A stretch of 64,000 nucleotides of DNA, taken from assembly GCA_024364735.1 (NCBI GenBank), contig JAGFNQ010000189.1:186001-250000 (forward strand), in the 5' to 3' direction. The notes beneath the pieces are model-generated. The model had not been told where the DNA came from. It searched no databases and was given only the letters and a program-made list of their open reading frames with translations. The stretch comes from Boesenbergia rotunda (lineage: Eukaryota; Streptophyta; Magnoliopsida; Zingiberales; Zingiberaceae). Positions within the stretch are counted from its first letter, which is position 1. Each line of letters opens with the position of its first letter. Positions 48,101 to 60,605 of this stretch are shown here, piece after piece. The position numbers were made by a program, and so were the translations under genes.

Positions 48101-49417
48101 TTCTAGAGATCCAACATGGTTGTTTCTTGAAACTATTACATGTGATCGATTAAGTTGATAACAGACTCATAGTGGAAGTGTTAGGCATACAAAATGAGCA
48201 TGAAGTGATAGATGAAGAACATGAATATATATAGTCCATCCAAACACATCTCGGAAAAAATAATTGGAAGCATAATCCTGCAGTGAGGCAAGTAGGCAAC
48301 CTCTTCGTGTGTAGCTTCACCAGGTCCATTTTCTACTGCATTTATCTTGTAAAGTGCTATTGCTCAGTGACAACAGAATTTTTTAAACATAATTTCCTCC
48401 TATGAACATCTTAAATAACTCTATCTTTTGAACAACAGCAAAGAACATAGTTCCGATAACTATCTGTAATCAGGCTATATAGATCTTACTTGTTGGCGAA
48501 ATGTACATAAGGTTACACGGAGCTATACTAACTGATTCTTATATGTGAACAGTCAAACATATCAATCAAAATGTCAGAGTGTTGAACCTATCTAATTAGG
48601 CATGGCATCACAGTATTCCCTGCAGACTTTTCTACTAACAAAGTGTTATTTTTGAACAATATTTTCAAATNCATAATTTCCTCCTATGAACATCTTAAAT
48701 AACTCTATCTTTTGAACAACAGCAAAGAACATAGTTCCGATAACTATCTGTAATCAGGCTATATAGATCTTACTTGTTGGCGAAATGTACATAAGGTTAC
48801 ACGGAGCTATACTAACTGATTCTTATATGTGAACAGTCAAACATATCAATCAAAATGTCAGAGTGTTGAACCTATCTAATTAGGCATGGCATCACAGTAT
48901 TCCCTGCAGACTTTTCTACTAACAAAGTGTTATTTTTGAACAATATTTCAAATTGAACAGCTAAGATTACCTCATATGATACAATAAAAACCACAAGATA
49001 TGCCGGCAAATAATTTCAAAAACTTAACAGAGAAGACAGACCTTCTTCACGGCCAGCCTCTGCAGTTTCGGGACCTCCTCCAGCAACCGCGCCTTTGTGC
49101 GGCGGATCTCGGCATTCAACGCCACAACTGCCGCCCGATTCTTCTCGTTGGACGCTGCTTCCGCTTTCTGCGGCGTGCGACCGCCAGATCAACCGCTACG
49201 GAACAAACCCTAGCAAAATGCCAGAGAAGAAGAAGAAAAAGAAGGAAGGAACGGGAGATACCTGGAGGGAGGATTCGATGTCCGACTCGACGGACGCGTA
49301 AAGGCGGGCGAAGGCGTCGTCGCCGGAAACATTATCGGCGTTGAGCTTGTCTACGTCGTACTTCTCGTACTTCTTGCAGATCACGTCGACCCGCGTAAGG
49401 ATATCTATGACGCTCAT
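42143..49417 (-). CDS. SYP71: SYP71-type syntaxin (Qc-SNARE)
   Basis: Plant-specific SYP7 Qc-SNARE, acting at the ER and plasma membrane/cell plate in membrane fusion. Nine exons: 49417-49262, 49167-49042, 46591-46429, 44894-44809, 43743-43675, 43608-43564, 43469-43407, 43293-43217 and 42158-42143. The 801 nt give 266 residues, the usual SYP71 length, with every junction in phase. Starts MSVIDILTRVDVICKKYEKY. Then NEKNRAAVVALNAEIRRTKA, the linker SALPDRIQSIPDGSTNGAKA, and the SNARE helix DQGLDVISEGLDTLKNMAHD with zero-layer Gln in ELDRQVPLMDEIDAK. The tail anchor is CIDIILLCIILGIAAYLYN. The last exon is only 16 nt (finishing N, then VLKK and stop); without that splice the frame ends at YK. 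Intron 2 contains a single N flanked by a direct duplication. Confidence 0.95.
48388..48954. repeat. Direct duplication of ~280 bp around a single N
   Basis: 48388-48669 (starting CATAATTTCCTCCTATGAAC) is repeated practically base for base at 48672-48954. The two copies are separated by the only ambiguous base of the window (N at 48671). It lies inside SYP71 intron 2. The pattern is what an uncollapsed contig overlap or gap closure leaves behind. Confidence 0.9.
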
Positions 49418-50413
49418 CCTCGATCCTGCCTCTCTCCCCCTTCCCCGCCACCAAATCTAGCTGCTCTCCGACCCCAACGCCAGGAAATCGAGATGCGTTC
49501 GGGGTGGAGAACAGAATCACTAGGAAATAAAATTAAAATTAATAATAATGTGCACTTGTAGAATCTTACGAAGAAAACCCCTCGCTTTCGAAAATTAATT
49601 AGAGAGTGTGCTCCAACCCCCTCAACTTCCTGAATTTCCCTCCATAGTCCTGTTCAGCGCTGTTCTGTTCAACTAGTGTTGGGTAGGTCTCCCATCCAAT
49701 CGGACGGTCCATAATTTCTCACGAAAAAAAATGCTGCTTATAATAATAATATTATTATTATTATAAATGAATTGATAGTTAAAATATGAGATATTATCAT
49801 TATTAGATCTGAAAATTTTATCAGGTGTTTATCTTTCCTTATCAATTATATATATTTTTAATAAATGATTCGGTCTATCATACTAGTTATTTATAGAATT
49901 AATTGATTTTAAATGTGAGATATCTGAATTATAAAAATAATAATAAATACATAAATAACTTAATCATGAGTTGAAGTAGTTGATTCCGGTAAGGAAAGCT
50001 CCCGTAGTTGATTCCGAAAATTGTAGCCACTAAAATCGACCTCCGAATGGGTCCCAGGCTAAAGGACTTTCTTGAGTATAGGCTGGTTGAACAGATTAAT
50101 CAAGTATGCAAATGGATTATGACTAGATAAGCTCAAGAACAACCTTTTAATATTAGTTTACTGTTAATTATTGGACCATGAGTACTATTTTCTTAGAAAA
50201 TTATAGATGTTTACATTTCCATATGAACTGGTTGAGCTATGATTTCCAATAACATGCTATGATCTGTTCTTCCTGTTTTTTGTTGTCATTGAATCTATTG
50301 GAGAAAAGTCAAAAGTCTCAACTTTATCATTCAGATGAACACAAACTCCTTGACAACTCTCTCTACGAGTCCCAAATATGCAGTTTGAGAATCTTGTTTG
50401 GACTATCAATCAA
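49418..50413. other. Spacer between SYP71 promoter and receptor kinase 3' end
   Basis: SYP71 leader/promoter region (49418-49700) and AT-rich DNA. A short inverted repeat, TAATAATAATATTATTATTA, lies at 49742-49761. No gene seen. Confidence 0.5.
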
Positions 50414-53400
50414 TCAATCTCTCTCCCCCCTCTCCAATTCAATGCTTTCTTGCAGCTGATTCACTACTTCAGCCATTTCAGGCCTCCTGCTGCCTGGTGA
50501 TGATGCTGTGCACCTCATTGCAAGGTCAACGACCTTCCACACAGAGTTGGGCTCATAATCTCCATTTTGCATCAGCTTTTCATCAATGAAATCATCAATC
50601 TTTCCCATGGGAATCCTCTCTGACAGCCGTTTAGTTATGTGACCCCTTCCTGGATCTGGAATCACTGGAGGTTGCCCAGTGACCAATTCCAGGAGAACCA
50701 CACCAAAACTATACACATCGATCTTCTCATCGAGCCGTAGAGTACTTTGGTACCTGCAAAATATTAAGACGGCAGTTGACTTGAGTTGGATTCTCAGCTT
50801 TTGCCTTGTAGCAACTACATGAATTGGAGAAAATGGCATACAGTGGATCAATGTATCCGGGTGTGCCGACCACCTTCGATGCGAAACCATGTGTGTCATA
50901 CTCATTGCAGAAGGTCTTTGAAAACCCAAAGTCAGCTATTTTAGTCTCTAAACTTTCACCCAAGAGAATGTTGCTGCTCTTCACATCCCCGTGAATTATC
51001 GGTTTCTCGCATCCCCTGTGTAGATAGTCCAGTCCTGTATGATGACGATCAGGGTTTGTAGCTGGTGTCCATATCATGAAGTAGAATGATATACATAAAA
51101 CTGATTCTTGATGTTTAGGTTCAAACCTTGTGCAGCTTGGTGTGCAATGTGAAGCCTCTCAGCCCATGTTAACCCAGGGGAATGTGCTTTACCTTCAATT
51201 TGACAATGATACAAAGTTTTAGCTGTCTGTTTTGTAGGTGCTAATTTTTCTGATATCATGTCCAAAGTTTGATAGGATGATCCTTCATTCTAAATGATCG
51301 ATATAGATATATAATAGCAATTGAAAATCTGTTTTATTTGAATTAAGCATCTGTGTTTTCAAATTGCATGTCTGTCTTAGAAATTGCAAACCTCTCAAAT
51401 TTTCCTGAAGGCTTCCAAGAGGCATGTATTCATAGACAAGAGCAAGGTAACTGCCATCCTTGCAGTATCCAACCAAAGAAACCAGATTCTTGTGGTGAAT
51501 TCTTGTTAAATTTCTAGCCTGCCATAAAGTGCAAAAAACCATCATTCTTAAGAACTTGGATTGAACTTGATTATGAAAATAGTTAGTTGTCGACCGAACT
51601 GATAGAATTTTAGCTGCATACCTCAGCCAGGAACTTCCTGTCACCTCCTGGGGACGACTGCGACTGCAGCTTGACCGCGACTTGAGTGCCATCTTCGAGT
51701 TCTCCATGGTAGATGATTCCAAACCCGCCTTTACCGATCGACCTTACAAAATTGTTTGTTATCTTTACTATCTGTGCATAGGTGAACAAATGAACATCCA
51801 CTTGCATTTGAATGATTGCACTTTCTTCAGCACTAACTGCAGCCAAATCTTCAATTCAACGACAATATTGATGCTTTAGTGTTAACACGATCAAGAATAT
51901 CACAAACCCTTGTTCTACAGAAGGAAGAAAGGAAAAAAAAAAACCTCTTTCATTCCTTCTCATTCTCCAAGCAATTAGGACCACCAGTACAAGTAGGATC
52001 ACTACTGCCGGAATAACTGTAGAAATTAGAATTACATTGGTGTTCTTGTTCTTGTCACTGGCCTTGCCAAGCTCAGAGTTTGTATCATTGTCAAGCCTGT
52101 ATTAGGAAATGGAGATAATGATATTGTTTTCAAGAAACATAACTAAATCAAAAAAAAAAAATCAAAATGGAGGAGGAAAAGAGAAGTTTACAGAAGTGTC
52201 AATGTCCCATTATTCATCTTTTGTAAGATAGAAACTGGGACAGCTCCAGTGATATTGTTCCCTCTCAAATCACTGGCACCAAAGACAGAAATGAGGTTGA
52301 ATTATAGTCATCTTAACAGTTCACATTCAGAAATTAAAGGTTATCATAGAACTTACAGGAATGTTAGCCAAGTTAAATTTCCTAAATTGTCAGGTATAAC
52401 TCCTGTCAAATTGTTGAGTGACAAATCCCTGCAGCAAGTAAAAGAGACACCCATCAATTCCAAGTTCCTTTTGCTTGTACTATGACTTATGTTAACTTAG
52501 AACTTACAAGCTCCTGATTTCAGATAATGATGCAAATGAGGTCGATATTCCTCCTGCCAATCCACTCGAAGTCAAGTTTCTGCAAAATGCTTGATCTCGT
52601 AAGATGTTTTGATGGAAACAGATACATACAGACACGTTCAGATAACTTACATAGAAGTGATTCTTGGAGGATCAAGTGTGTCATGGCTACAAATCAAGCC
52701 TTCCCAAGCATATCTCCTTGGAACACAGGGATCACCAGTCCAGCTCCCCTTCTTAACTTGGTACTCTACTTTGATTGCAGTAATGGCATCAACTACAATT
52801 GTCATTATAGTGAGTAAATCAGATTTAAAAACTTCATCATATGCAAGAATCTGCTATTTTTTCCTGTAAAAGCTGAACAAATGATTGAATTACCATCATT
52901 AGCATTGGTTGTATCTTCAATCTGCATGGGAGAGTAGACCTCCACCGCGTTGATCAGCGGAGGGCGGCTGGAATTCCACGTCGCATTGAGTTTGAAGTTG
53001 TAGCGGGCTTGGTCCTCTATGGGGTAGATGCTATAGATGGCGTCGGACTTGAGGTACGGCGGCTCGTAGGGGCCGTACCAAAGTTCGTCGTCCATGAAGA
53101 TGTTGAACTGCCTGGGTCGGATGATCTCGAGCTCCGCGAAGTGGAGGTTGGCGAAGAACTTGTTAGTGCCTTCGAAGTAGTCCCAAGAGAACCGCATCTC
53201 CCTGTCGAAGGGGTTCGCCGGCGTGAACGCCGTCTGCATCACCGCCGTCGGCGCCTCGAATTGGTCCTGTTCGTAGTTGTTGACCGTGAGGTTGGTGGAT
53301 ATCAGCATCCACCGACTATGTCGAGGCTCCGGTTGCCAGATGCGATCGTACTTGTCCTCTGGATATCTGCCGATCGAACCAAATTCTGTTGGGTTTTGCA

Positions 53401-54174
53401 GCAAAATTCATATCTGATAGAGCGATTAACGACGACTCACCTCACTGCCTCGTTGTTGAGCGATCCGTAGTTGCTGCGGAAGCAGAGCACTAGAGCTTGG
53501 CTGACATTCGCGGCGCTGTAAATGCTGCTGTTCAACGGCCGCAGCTCGATCGCCGACACGAAGGGCGTTCCGTGACCGGTGTTTATCAAACAGACGGAGA
53601 CTGCGCTCGCCGCGGCGACTGTGATGACCTCGTGACTGTACACCTCCGAGGCATTGGTGACGTTCACCGTCCGCCAGTGGTTGACCTCCAACTGCAGATC
53701 GAACAACAGGGGTCTCGCGACGCTGGCGCTGTTCCGGCCGTCGTAGTTCCCGTAGTAGAAGATCGCCCTGACGAGGTACTTGGTGTGCTGCGACGCCGGC
53801 ACGGAGTAGCAGTTCCGTTCGCCGCCGGGGAAGCTTCTCAGGTTGAGTAGCTGCGCGCTGAGAAGGAGGGAGTCGTGGGCGGCGGAGACATTGTAGTCGG
53901 TTCCCCTGTCGATGAATCCGTCATCGGAGACGTATAGGATATTGGTGGTAGGATCGGAGTAGCTGTGGTTGCTGGAGATGCCGCAGTCGATGCTAATGAA
54001 TCCTGAGATCGATCGAATGACCGAGAATTGATGAGAAAGAAAATAAAAAAAAAATTAAGATAAAACAATTAACAGATCATTTGTAAAACCGTGGGTGCTC
54101 GGAGATTGTCCATGAACGCAGAGTATGAGAACAGAGGCGAACAGAAGCACGAAGCAACACGATCTGCATGCCAT
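50414..54174 (-). CDS. Malectin-like LRR receptor kinase (LRR-I family), non-RD
   Basis: Plasma-membrane receptor kinase. Thirteen exons (54174-54090, 54002-53441, 53366-52894, 52792-52651, 52579-52508, 52428-52357, 52272-52192, 52096-51945, 51848-51622, 51518-51392, 51192-51127, 51034-50842, 50753-50414) total 2592 nt, 863 residues, all in phase. Signal peptide MACRSCCFVLLFASVLILCV; malectin-like domain from SIDCGISSNHSYSDPTTNIL; GDPC motif (SWTGDPCVPRRYAWEGLICS); about three LRRs, each on a 72-81 nt exon (LNNLTGVIPDNLGNLT); transmembrane VILISTVIPAVVILLVLVVL. Kinase: GKGGFGIIYHG, VAVKLQ, catalytic loop IIHGDVKSSNIL, IADFGFSK, GTPGYIDPL, DVYSFGVVLLELVTG. The HRD arginine is replaced by Gly (HGD), so it is non-RD. 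The closest named group is At1g51880/SIRK-like; ligand unknown. Confidence 0.95.
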
Positions 54175-54619
54175 CTTCCTCCCCTGGAATCGCCTTCCCT
54201 TCCACGAAACCTAGTTGATATGTCAATTGGGAAACTCAGGAAGAGAATTTCATAGATCAACAAAAATCTAAAATGGTTGACCTTAACTCAGTCATACTTT
54301 CCGTGTTCATTTTTAATAGAGAAGAAGACAACGAGACTCTGACCGAGTAAAAAATGAATGAATGTTAATCATCATGCAGCTGCCTTGAGGGATGAGGGAA
54401 CTTGGATGCAAGCTACAAATGGAGGAGAGACCACTTTCCTTAATCAGTTCGATGATCGAACAAAACTTCACAGAAGTTGCCGGGAAGCATCCTTGTCCAA
54501 CTGCACGAACCGAACTCTAAAACCAAAGCGTCGTCATCGACTTGTTCACGCGAACGCGACCGCGTTTAAATTTGAACGAGTCATTTGTTTGGTGCAAGAA
54601 AATATAAAATAAAAAATGA
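54175..54619. other. Receptor kinase promoter region
   Basis: Presumed leader and promoter of the minus-strand receptor kinase gene. No clear TATA box identified. Confidence 0.4.
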
Positions 54620-54866
54620 GCAAGGATAGGTTGAGTGAAAATGAGAGAGTGAAAATCATAGTGAATGATGTGGCATGACATGACATTTTATATGTACACG
54701 TTCGATTATCGTTTGGACACTATCGGCGGCCTTTGGCCGCCCCCCGAATCAAACTATATCCTGGGAGGCACGGTGAACCCGTCCGAGATCGTGCATGCAA
54801 GGTGTCACGTCATTCACTATGATTTTCATTCTCCCATTTTCACTCTCCTAATCATTATTCATAAAA
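54620..54866. mobile_element. MITE, GAGAGTGAAAAT family, copy C
   Basis: GAGAGAGTGAAAATCATAGT ... GAATGATGTGGCATGACATG on the left, CGTCATTCACTATGATTTTC ... CATTTTCACTCTCC on the right. The core has CGATTATCGTTTGGACACTA, CCCGAATCAAACTATATCCT and GATCGTGCATGCAAGG. Best preserved copy with copy B; it sits about 450 bp upstream of the receptor kinase start. Confidence 0.8.
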
Positions 54867-54882
54867 AAATATATATATATAA

Positions 54883-55102
54883 GGGGACGTTTGGTAGATT
54901 TGTTTTTCATTTTCATTTTCCGTAGAAAATATGATTTTTTGAAAAATATATTTGGTTTATATTTTCCAGTCTTATTTTTACAAAAAAAAATATAGCGTTT
55001 CTTGGGAAACTAAAGAATGAAAAAAAAATTATTTTCTAGAAAATAAGAAAATATAGTTTTCTAAAAAATAAAAATAAAAAATGGAACAAACCAAACGCCC
55101 CC
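54883..55102. mobile_element. Tourist-like MITE, copy 2, with TAA target duplication
   Basis: Ends GGGGACGTTTGGTAGATTTG and CAAACCAAACGCCCCC, 220 bp long, flanked by TAA at 54880-54882 and 55103-55105, as expected for PIF/Harbinger-derived MITEs. The interior resembles copy 1 (TTTTCATTTTCATTTTC, TAGAAAATATGATTTTTTG). Confidence 0.8.
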
Positions 55103-55105
55103 TAA

Positions 55106-55897
55106 ATTATTTTAGATTTCTAATACCAAACAACACTTCCTCCTCCCTGTATCAAAAAGAATTTATACCCATTCCTCACGTGCAATTTTTTCTTTTATTC
55201 AACTCCATTTATTTAATTGCTATTATTTTTTTAAATATAATAAATCTAAAATAAAATATAATTTATTCTAAATTTAATATTATTTAATGAGAATCCCCCA
55301 CTCAATTCAGTTCAAGCAAATGGATTAGTATAAACCCCCCAAATAGATTGGTCAAGAGAAAAAATCGTACTCAATTGCATAGACAATATACTCGAATAAA
55401 ATTAAATAATATTAAATTTAGAATGAATTAAATGAGAGCTTCTGATCTCTCGCGATAAATGAAAAAGGAGTCATACTTAATTTGATAGTAAATATATTAT
55501 ATTCTAATTTAAATATATGAAATTTAAAAAAAATTATATCTTATTTTTAATTTTTTTATTTATAAAAATAAGATAATTAAATAAATTGGTATACATTAAA
55601 GCTGAAGTAAAGAAAAATTTGATGTAAAAGTGAATAAAAGTTTTTTTTTTCACTAATTAAGAAGGAGGTTGAGTTTGATGTTTGGGACAATTTACCCATA
55701 GTTTTTTTTTACTGATCTATAAATTTATTTAAAATTTATCCGTTTTTATTTTTTAAACAGATAACAGAAGAAAATATCGATTATTTACTTAATCAAAACG
55801 GATATATTATTTATTTTAGAAAAACGCGAAGTATATTGAAGTTCGATCTCTTCTGTTATCGGCGAAAGCCATCGATTCGATTCAGAGAGGGAGGGCG
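55106..55897. other. AT-rich intergenic DNA and FEY-like promoter
   Basis: No gene; partly similar in composition to 40320-41050 (both have ATTTAATTTTATTCGAG/AAATAAATTGGTATACATT-like stretches). Confidence 0.45.
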
Positions 55898-58800
55898 ATG
55901 GATTGGGAGGCGGCGAAGATGGTGTGCTCGTTGCAGTTCTGGAGGATGGCCGTGTATTGGACGCTTGCCCTTGTCTATTCCCGCCTGTATCTGCTCTTCC
56001 TCCCTTACCTCTCCAACCTCTTCCCTTCCTTGCTTCGCCGCCGCCGCCGCCCTTTCCTCGCCGCCGCTTCAGTACCGGCCATCAGTGCCCCGTTAGGAGG
56101 CCCATCTGCGTGGTCACCGGGGTAAGCCCTAGCCGCACGCTTTTGCCTCTTGATCCCCTCTGTAACTCTGAGGGTTTGTTCGCCGCTTGTTGTTGGCAGG
56201 CCACTTCTGGATTGGGCAAGGCTGCCGCGAGAGAGCTGGCGGCTGAAGGCTACCATGTTCTTCTCGGTAAGAAGATGGACTATCGATTTTTCTGAGATAT
56301 TCTTTACGGTTATTTGATCCTCATCAACTCTTGCGTTGCATTTAGTTCTTAGTACAACATTGGAGAAACCAACAAACTTCCTTTAACACTCTGGGGAACT
56401 TGTTCTTTAGTTGCATTTGATTTTTTTTTTCTTTTCCGCGAGGTGAACTATTAAGGAAATGTGTTATTATCTTCTTTGAGATATTTGATTAACGTTCTGT
56501 TTTTTTTTTGGTGATGTATTGATGAACGTTGGTCCATATCAAATTTTGCTCTCAAATGTATTGAATAAAATTTAGATGTTCTATTAGACACGTTGAATTA
56601 GTTCCTAGTACGACATCCACTGGTTGTTTATTTTATATCATCTTCCTTGAAGAACTGACAACCTTCGTGCCACTTTAGGGAATTTGTTCTTAGATGCACC
56701 TGATGTTGTCTTCATTAAGTAAACCACTGCAGAAATTTTTCACATGTTTTACATTTATGCTGCATCATAGAGAATATTAATGAACTAACAATCTGTTCAT
56801 TTTATTCACATGATCAAAAGCTTCGCGTTCTCCTCAGTCACTAAATAAGGTATATCTTACAGCTGGAGCATCAATGATATATATCTCCTTTTGTTATACT
56901 TTGCAAAATTATGTTGTCTTTTTGCTGCATCTTGTACAGGCTGTTAGGGAGATTAAGAAACATGATCCTAATGCCTATGTAGAAGCATTTCAACTCGACA
57001 TTTCATCTATGCATTCAATTATGAAGTTTGAGTGTAATTTAAAACAGTGGCTGCAAGATGCTAATCTTCATCCTTCAGTACAACTTCTCATAAACAATGC
57101 TGGAATATTAGCAAAATCTTCCCGCGTACTGCAGATGGATTTGATGAGTAATCTCGATGTTCTTTCTTACAAATTTCCTTCTATTAGCTTTTGTAGTACT
57201 GCAGTTCTCATTTCAAACATTTCCCAATCCCTTCACTTACTTTAAGAATTTTTGCCCTTTTATTGTTTGGCAAATTATGTCTGTTTTTCTATGAAATCTT
57301 GTGTATATCTTACAATTTTTGTTTTGGATAAGAAAATAAAATGGCATGACTGTTCTATTAATCAGATTGTGTGGGTGGTGATAGAGGATTTTTGAGTTCA
57401 AGTCAGTCCGAATATGTCCTGATCCAGAAATTCTAACAAAAGTAGCTGCTCTTCAATGAAACTTCATTAGTCGCCTTTGAGATTAGTAGTTGTGCCCTTG
57501 ACTGCTTGCGGCAATTCCTTGTATGCAGGAAAGATTTATATCATAAGGAATGCTGTATTTTATGTCCGTTCATTTTGAATCATAAATGTTTCTGATATAA
57601 GCTGAAAATGTGCTGCTCTGCTGGTGATCTGAAAAGCAGATATGATTAAACTTCCGGTGTCAGAAAGAATAGTTAGTGAACCCTCCCATTTTAGTTTCTA
57701 GTAAATTCTTAAGTGTTATTTAAACACCCTTAGTTCCGACGTAGTTGCATTCTATGAATACTCGTATTATGCAAGCATGCTTTGCCTTCCATAGACAAGC
57801 CTTTCCAATAAGATAAGGTTTCTTCTTGGAGTTTCATGCACCAGTACAGGGTAAACAAGTGTAAAATGATGCATGTTTCTTTATTTTTGCATTCAGATTG
57901 CTGAGTGAATTCATACGATGGATATGTATTAACAGAAAGATCTGAATCATCAAGCAGTGCGATACTAGAATTTAGGTACACTATTTCAATTTAGAAGAGA
58001 GCTTTCTGATCCTACTCGAGATAATTATCTGCCTACTGTTCCACATAATGTCTTGACATATTAGCTAAATTGTGTTCACCTGTGTCTTATATATGGGCAT
58101 TCTTAATTCTTAAAAAAGTTAATGTTTTGATTTTTGTTGACATATTAGCTAAATTACTTCTTGACATATTGTTGAAATTGCTTGAATGGTTATCTCTGAA
58201 AGGGAAATTTTTTTGTTCCTGTTGTGGATTTATGTTTTGATTTTTGATTTTTATTGCAGGATGATAGAAACAAACTACCTCGGTGCATTCTTTCTGACCA
58301 ATATTCTGTTGCCACTGCTGAAAAATAGCCCAGTACCTTCAAGGATAGTCAATGTGACATCATTTACTCATAGATGTGGTGAGCTTAAAACAAGAAATCA
58401 GCATAATCTATCATTGTTATTAAAGAAGACACCATGTTTCTAGGTTTTTTATTGATTAAGCAAATATCTTTGTTTCATTTATGCCAATTTTACATATTCA
58501 TGTGTTATATTCTGATAATCTGTGCTCTGTATCTCTGACCATAGTTTCTCATGTTGATCAAAACAAGGGAATCCTAGCAAGAGAAAACTTCCATGTCTTG
58601 TCTTCTAAGAAGTATTGTTTTGCCCAAACCTATGAATATTCTAAATGTAAGTTCTTCATTGAGAAATATGAATAATTACTCCAATTTCTTTTCTGATACA
58701 CAGTTTGCATGCCTTCATAACAGTTTGTACACTGCTATTCTCATACGAGCTTCATCGCCAACTATATATGATGGATTTGGCTTCAGTTGTCTCTGTCATG

Positions 58801-59623
58801 TATGTAACCATTCTCCAAGGATAAGATGAAATGTTGCTTGATTTTTGTTGCTAATTTAAAGCTATCATGTATGTAACCATTCTCCAAATTAAATAACAAG
58901 AGGTATCCATTCTTTTTATTGACACCGCCACAATCATATTATGTCATTCTTCTGAACTTATGACATCCTATTTTCTGTTTAAGCTATTTAATTCTCATAT
59001 TCCAAGATTAAACTTCACTTACTTAGTCCTTGTGAAAGTTAATAGTTTGAGTGTGAAAGGAGAAAACCATTTACATACCCTTGTATATTTTGCAATGCTT
59101 TTTAGCTTTCATGGTGCTCCATGGTTTGAACAGTTCATCTGTACGATCATATCATAGATATTGTATAACTTGAGGATGAAGAATTTATCTCCTGAGTCTT
59201 TCCTTCTCATATATTAGGGCTGCTGATCCTGGATTCGTTGAGACAAACATAATGCGAGAACTTCCCCCATCCTTACGAAAACTGGCTTTTATGGTTCTGG
59301 GATTCCTTCATCTGCTGCAATCGCCTGAAATTGGAGTTGGTTCTATCATTGATGCAGCTTTGGCACCACCGGTGAGTCTCATTGATGTAGTAACAGTTAA
59401 TCCGTTGGTTCCTACCTAGCCAATAAACTAGAATTTATTATTTTCATCATGCATTTTCTTTTAGGAAGCATCAGGGAAATATTTCTTTGGGGCAAAAGGT
59501 AGGACAATTAATTCCTCTCCCGTTTCCTATGATGTAAAACTTTCAAAGGAACTATGGTTATATTCATATGAGCTGTTGCAAGAATGCAAGTCAAGAATAG
59601 TGAACCTATCAAAGCTTGACTAG
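55898..59623 (+). CDS. FEY: FOREVER YOUNG-like short-chain dehydrogenase (two one-base frame breaks)
   Basis: NAD(P)-dependent short-chain dehydrogenase/reductase related to Arabidopsis FEY, linked to meristem and leaf fate. Nine exons: 55898-56121, 56200-56266, 56821-56849, 56940-57147, 58260-58378, 58545-58646, 58724-58799, 59218-59371, 59465-59623; 379 residues if two missing bases are allowed for. The N-terminal membrane segment is MAVYWTLALVYSRLYLLFLP. Cofactor motif VTG-ATSGLGKAAARELAAEG is split by intron 1; NNAG in VQLLINNAGILA; catalytic YxxxK in QTYEYSK; then AADPGFVETNIMRELPPSLR and EASGKYFFGAKGRTIN. Frame breaks: one between 56035 and 56095 in exon 1 (VPAIS to RRPICVVTG), one near 57126 in exon 4 (SSR to TADGFDE). 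Both behave as single-base deletions and all remaining phases fit. Confidence 0.82.
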
Positions 59624-60605
59624 CTCACTAGACATCCAATTGGGGACGAGCGAAGATTTTTTTTGGTGCAAAAGTAAGTTTTTCATGCTGAGCTTTAGCC
59701 TACACTAGTGGAATTTATATGCAACTCATTTTGGTACTTCATAAAAAATCTATTTTACAGAGAACAAAAAATTCTCTAGGATGCTCATTCATCAACTTTA
59801 TGCCATTCTTCTATGATTTTTAGCCTTTTGTTCTACTCTCTTCCTTTCTCCCTCTTCTCCGCCAGCAGATGGTGGCAGTAATTTCATATTGATACTTATT
59901 TGTGCAACCAAGACTTAATGCGTGTTATACTTTTTCTCTTATTTGGATTATGATCAGATTCAACATTTTTTTTTTTGCTTTGGTAGTTCTCCTAGTCACG
60001 ATTCTATATCTTATCTTTTTTTCTTTCTGTTGCCGTCTCTGATCTTTCTATAAATCCTTTTGGTTTCTATTCAACTTAATTTCTGTTTGAAGTAGCTTAA
60101 GTTACATATGTGAAGTTCCATTGGAGTCGTTATAGCTCGATTATCCTCATTTAAGATATGTAAATGTCTTTTTTCAGATATGATAGCTGCTGCAATTTCA
60201 GTTCCCACTTAGTTCATTAGCTGTGTATTCCTGAGGAGACATCTGCATCAAAATGAATTCAACAAAACAGTACACAAATTGACTCAAAAGAGATTGCTCC
60301 CGAATACTTCCATTATTTATTATAATTTAATGATTCGTCACTTTTGTTTTCTTCATTAAATCACTAAGAGCCTCTTCAATCTTGTACAAATTCTACTCAC
60401 TAGATTGGTCATCTTAACTAGTAATATTTCACTCTTCTTTTTCCTGCATTGCATTGGAAGGTTGAAGTGCAGTATTCCGTTCACTAAATCTTCAGCATGT
60501 CACTAATAGTTCAGTTTAATCTCATGAAACTAACTGATGAAACCACAGTTATCTCTACCCATGCAACAAACCCCCTTATTCTCATTAAGTAACTAGCTGC
60601 TATCT
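59624..60605. other. Convergent 3' flanks of the FEY-like and Ole e 1 genes
   Basis: AT-rich, no gene seen. Includes the FEY-like 3' untranslated region. Confidence 0.5.

Noticed and set aside
53009..53470. Plus-strand 153-codon ORF (and another at 53497-53850)
   Set aside because: Antisense shadows of the malectin-like domain exons.
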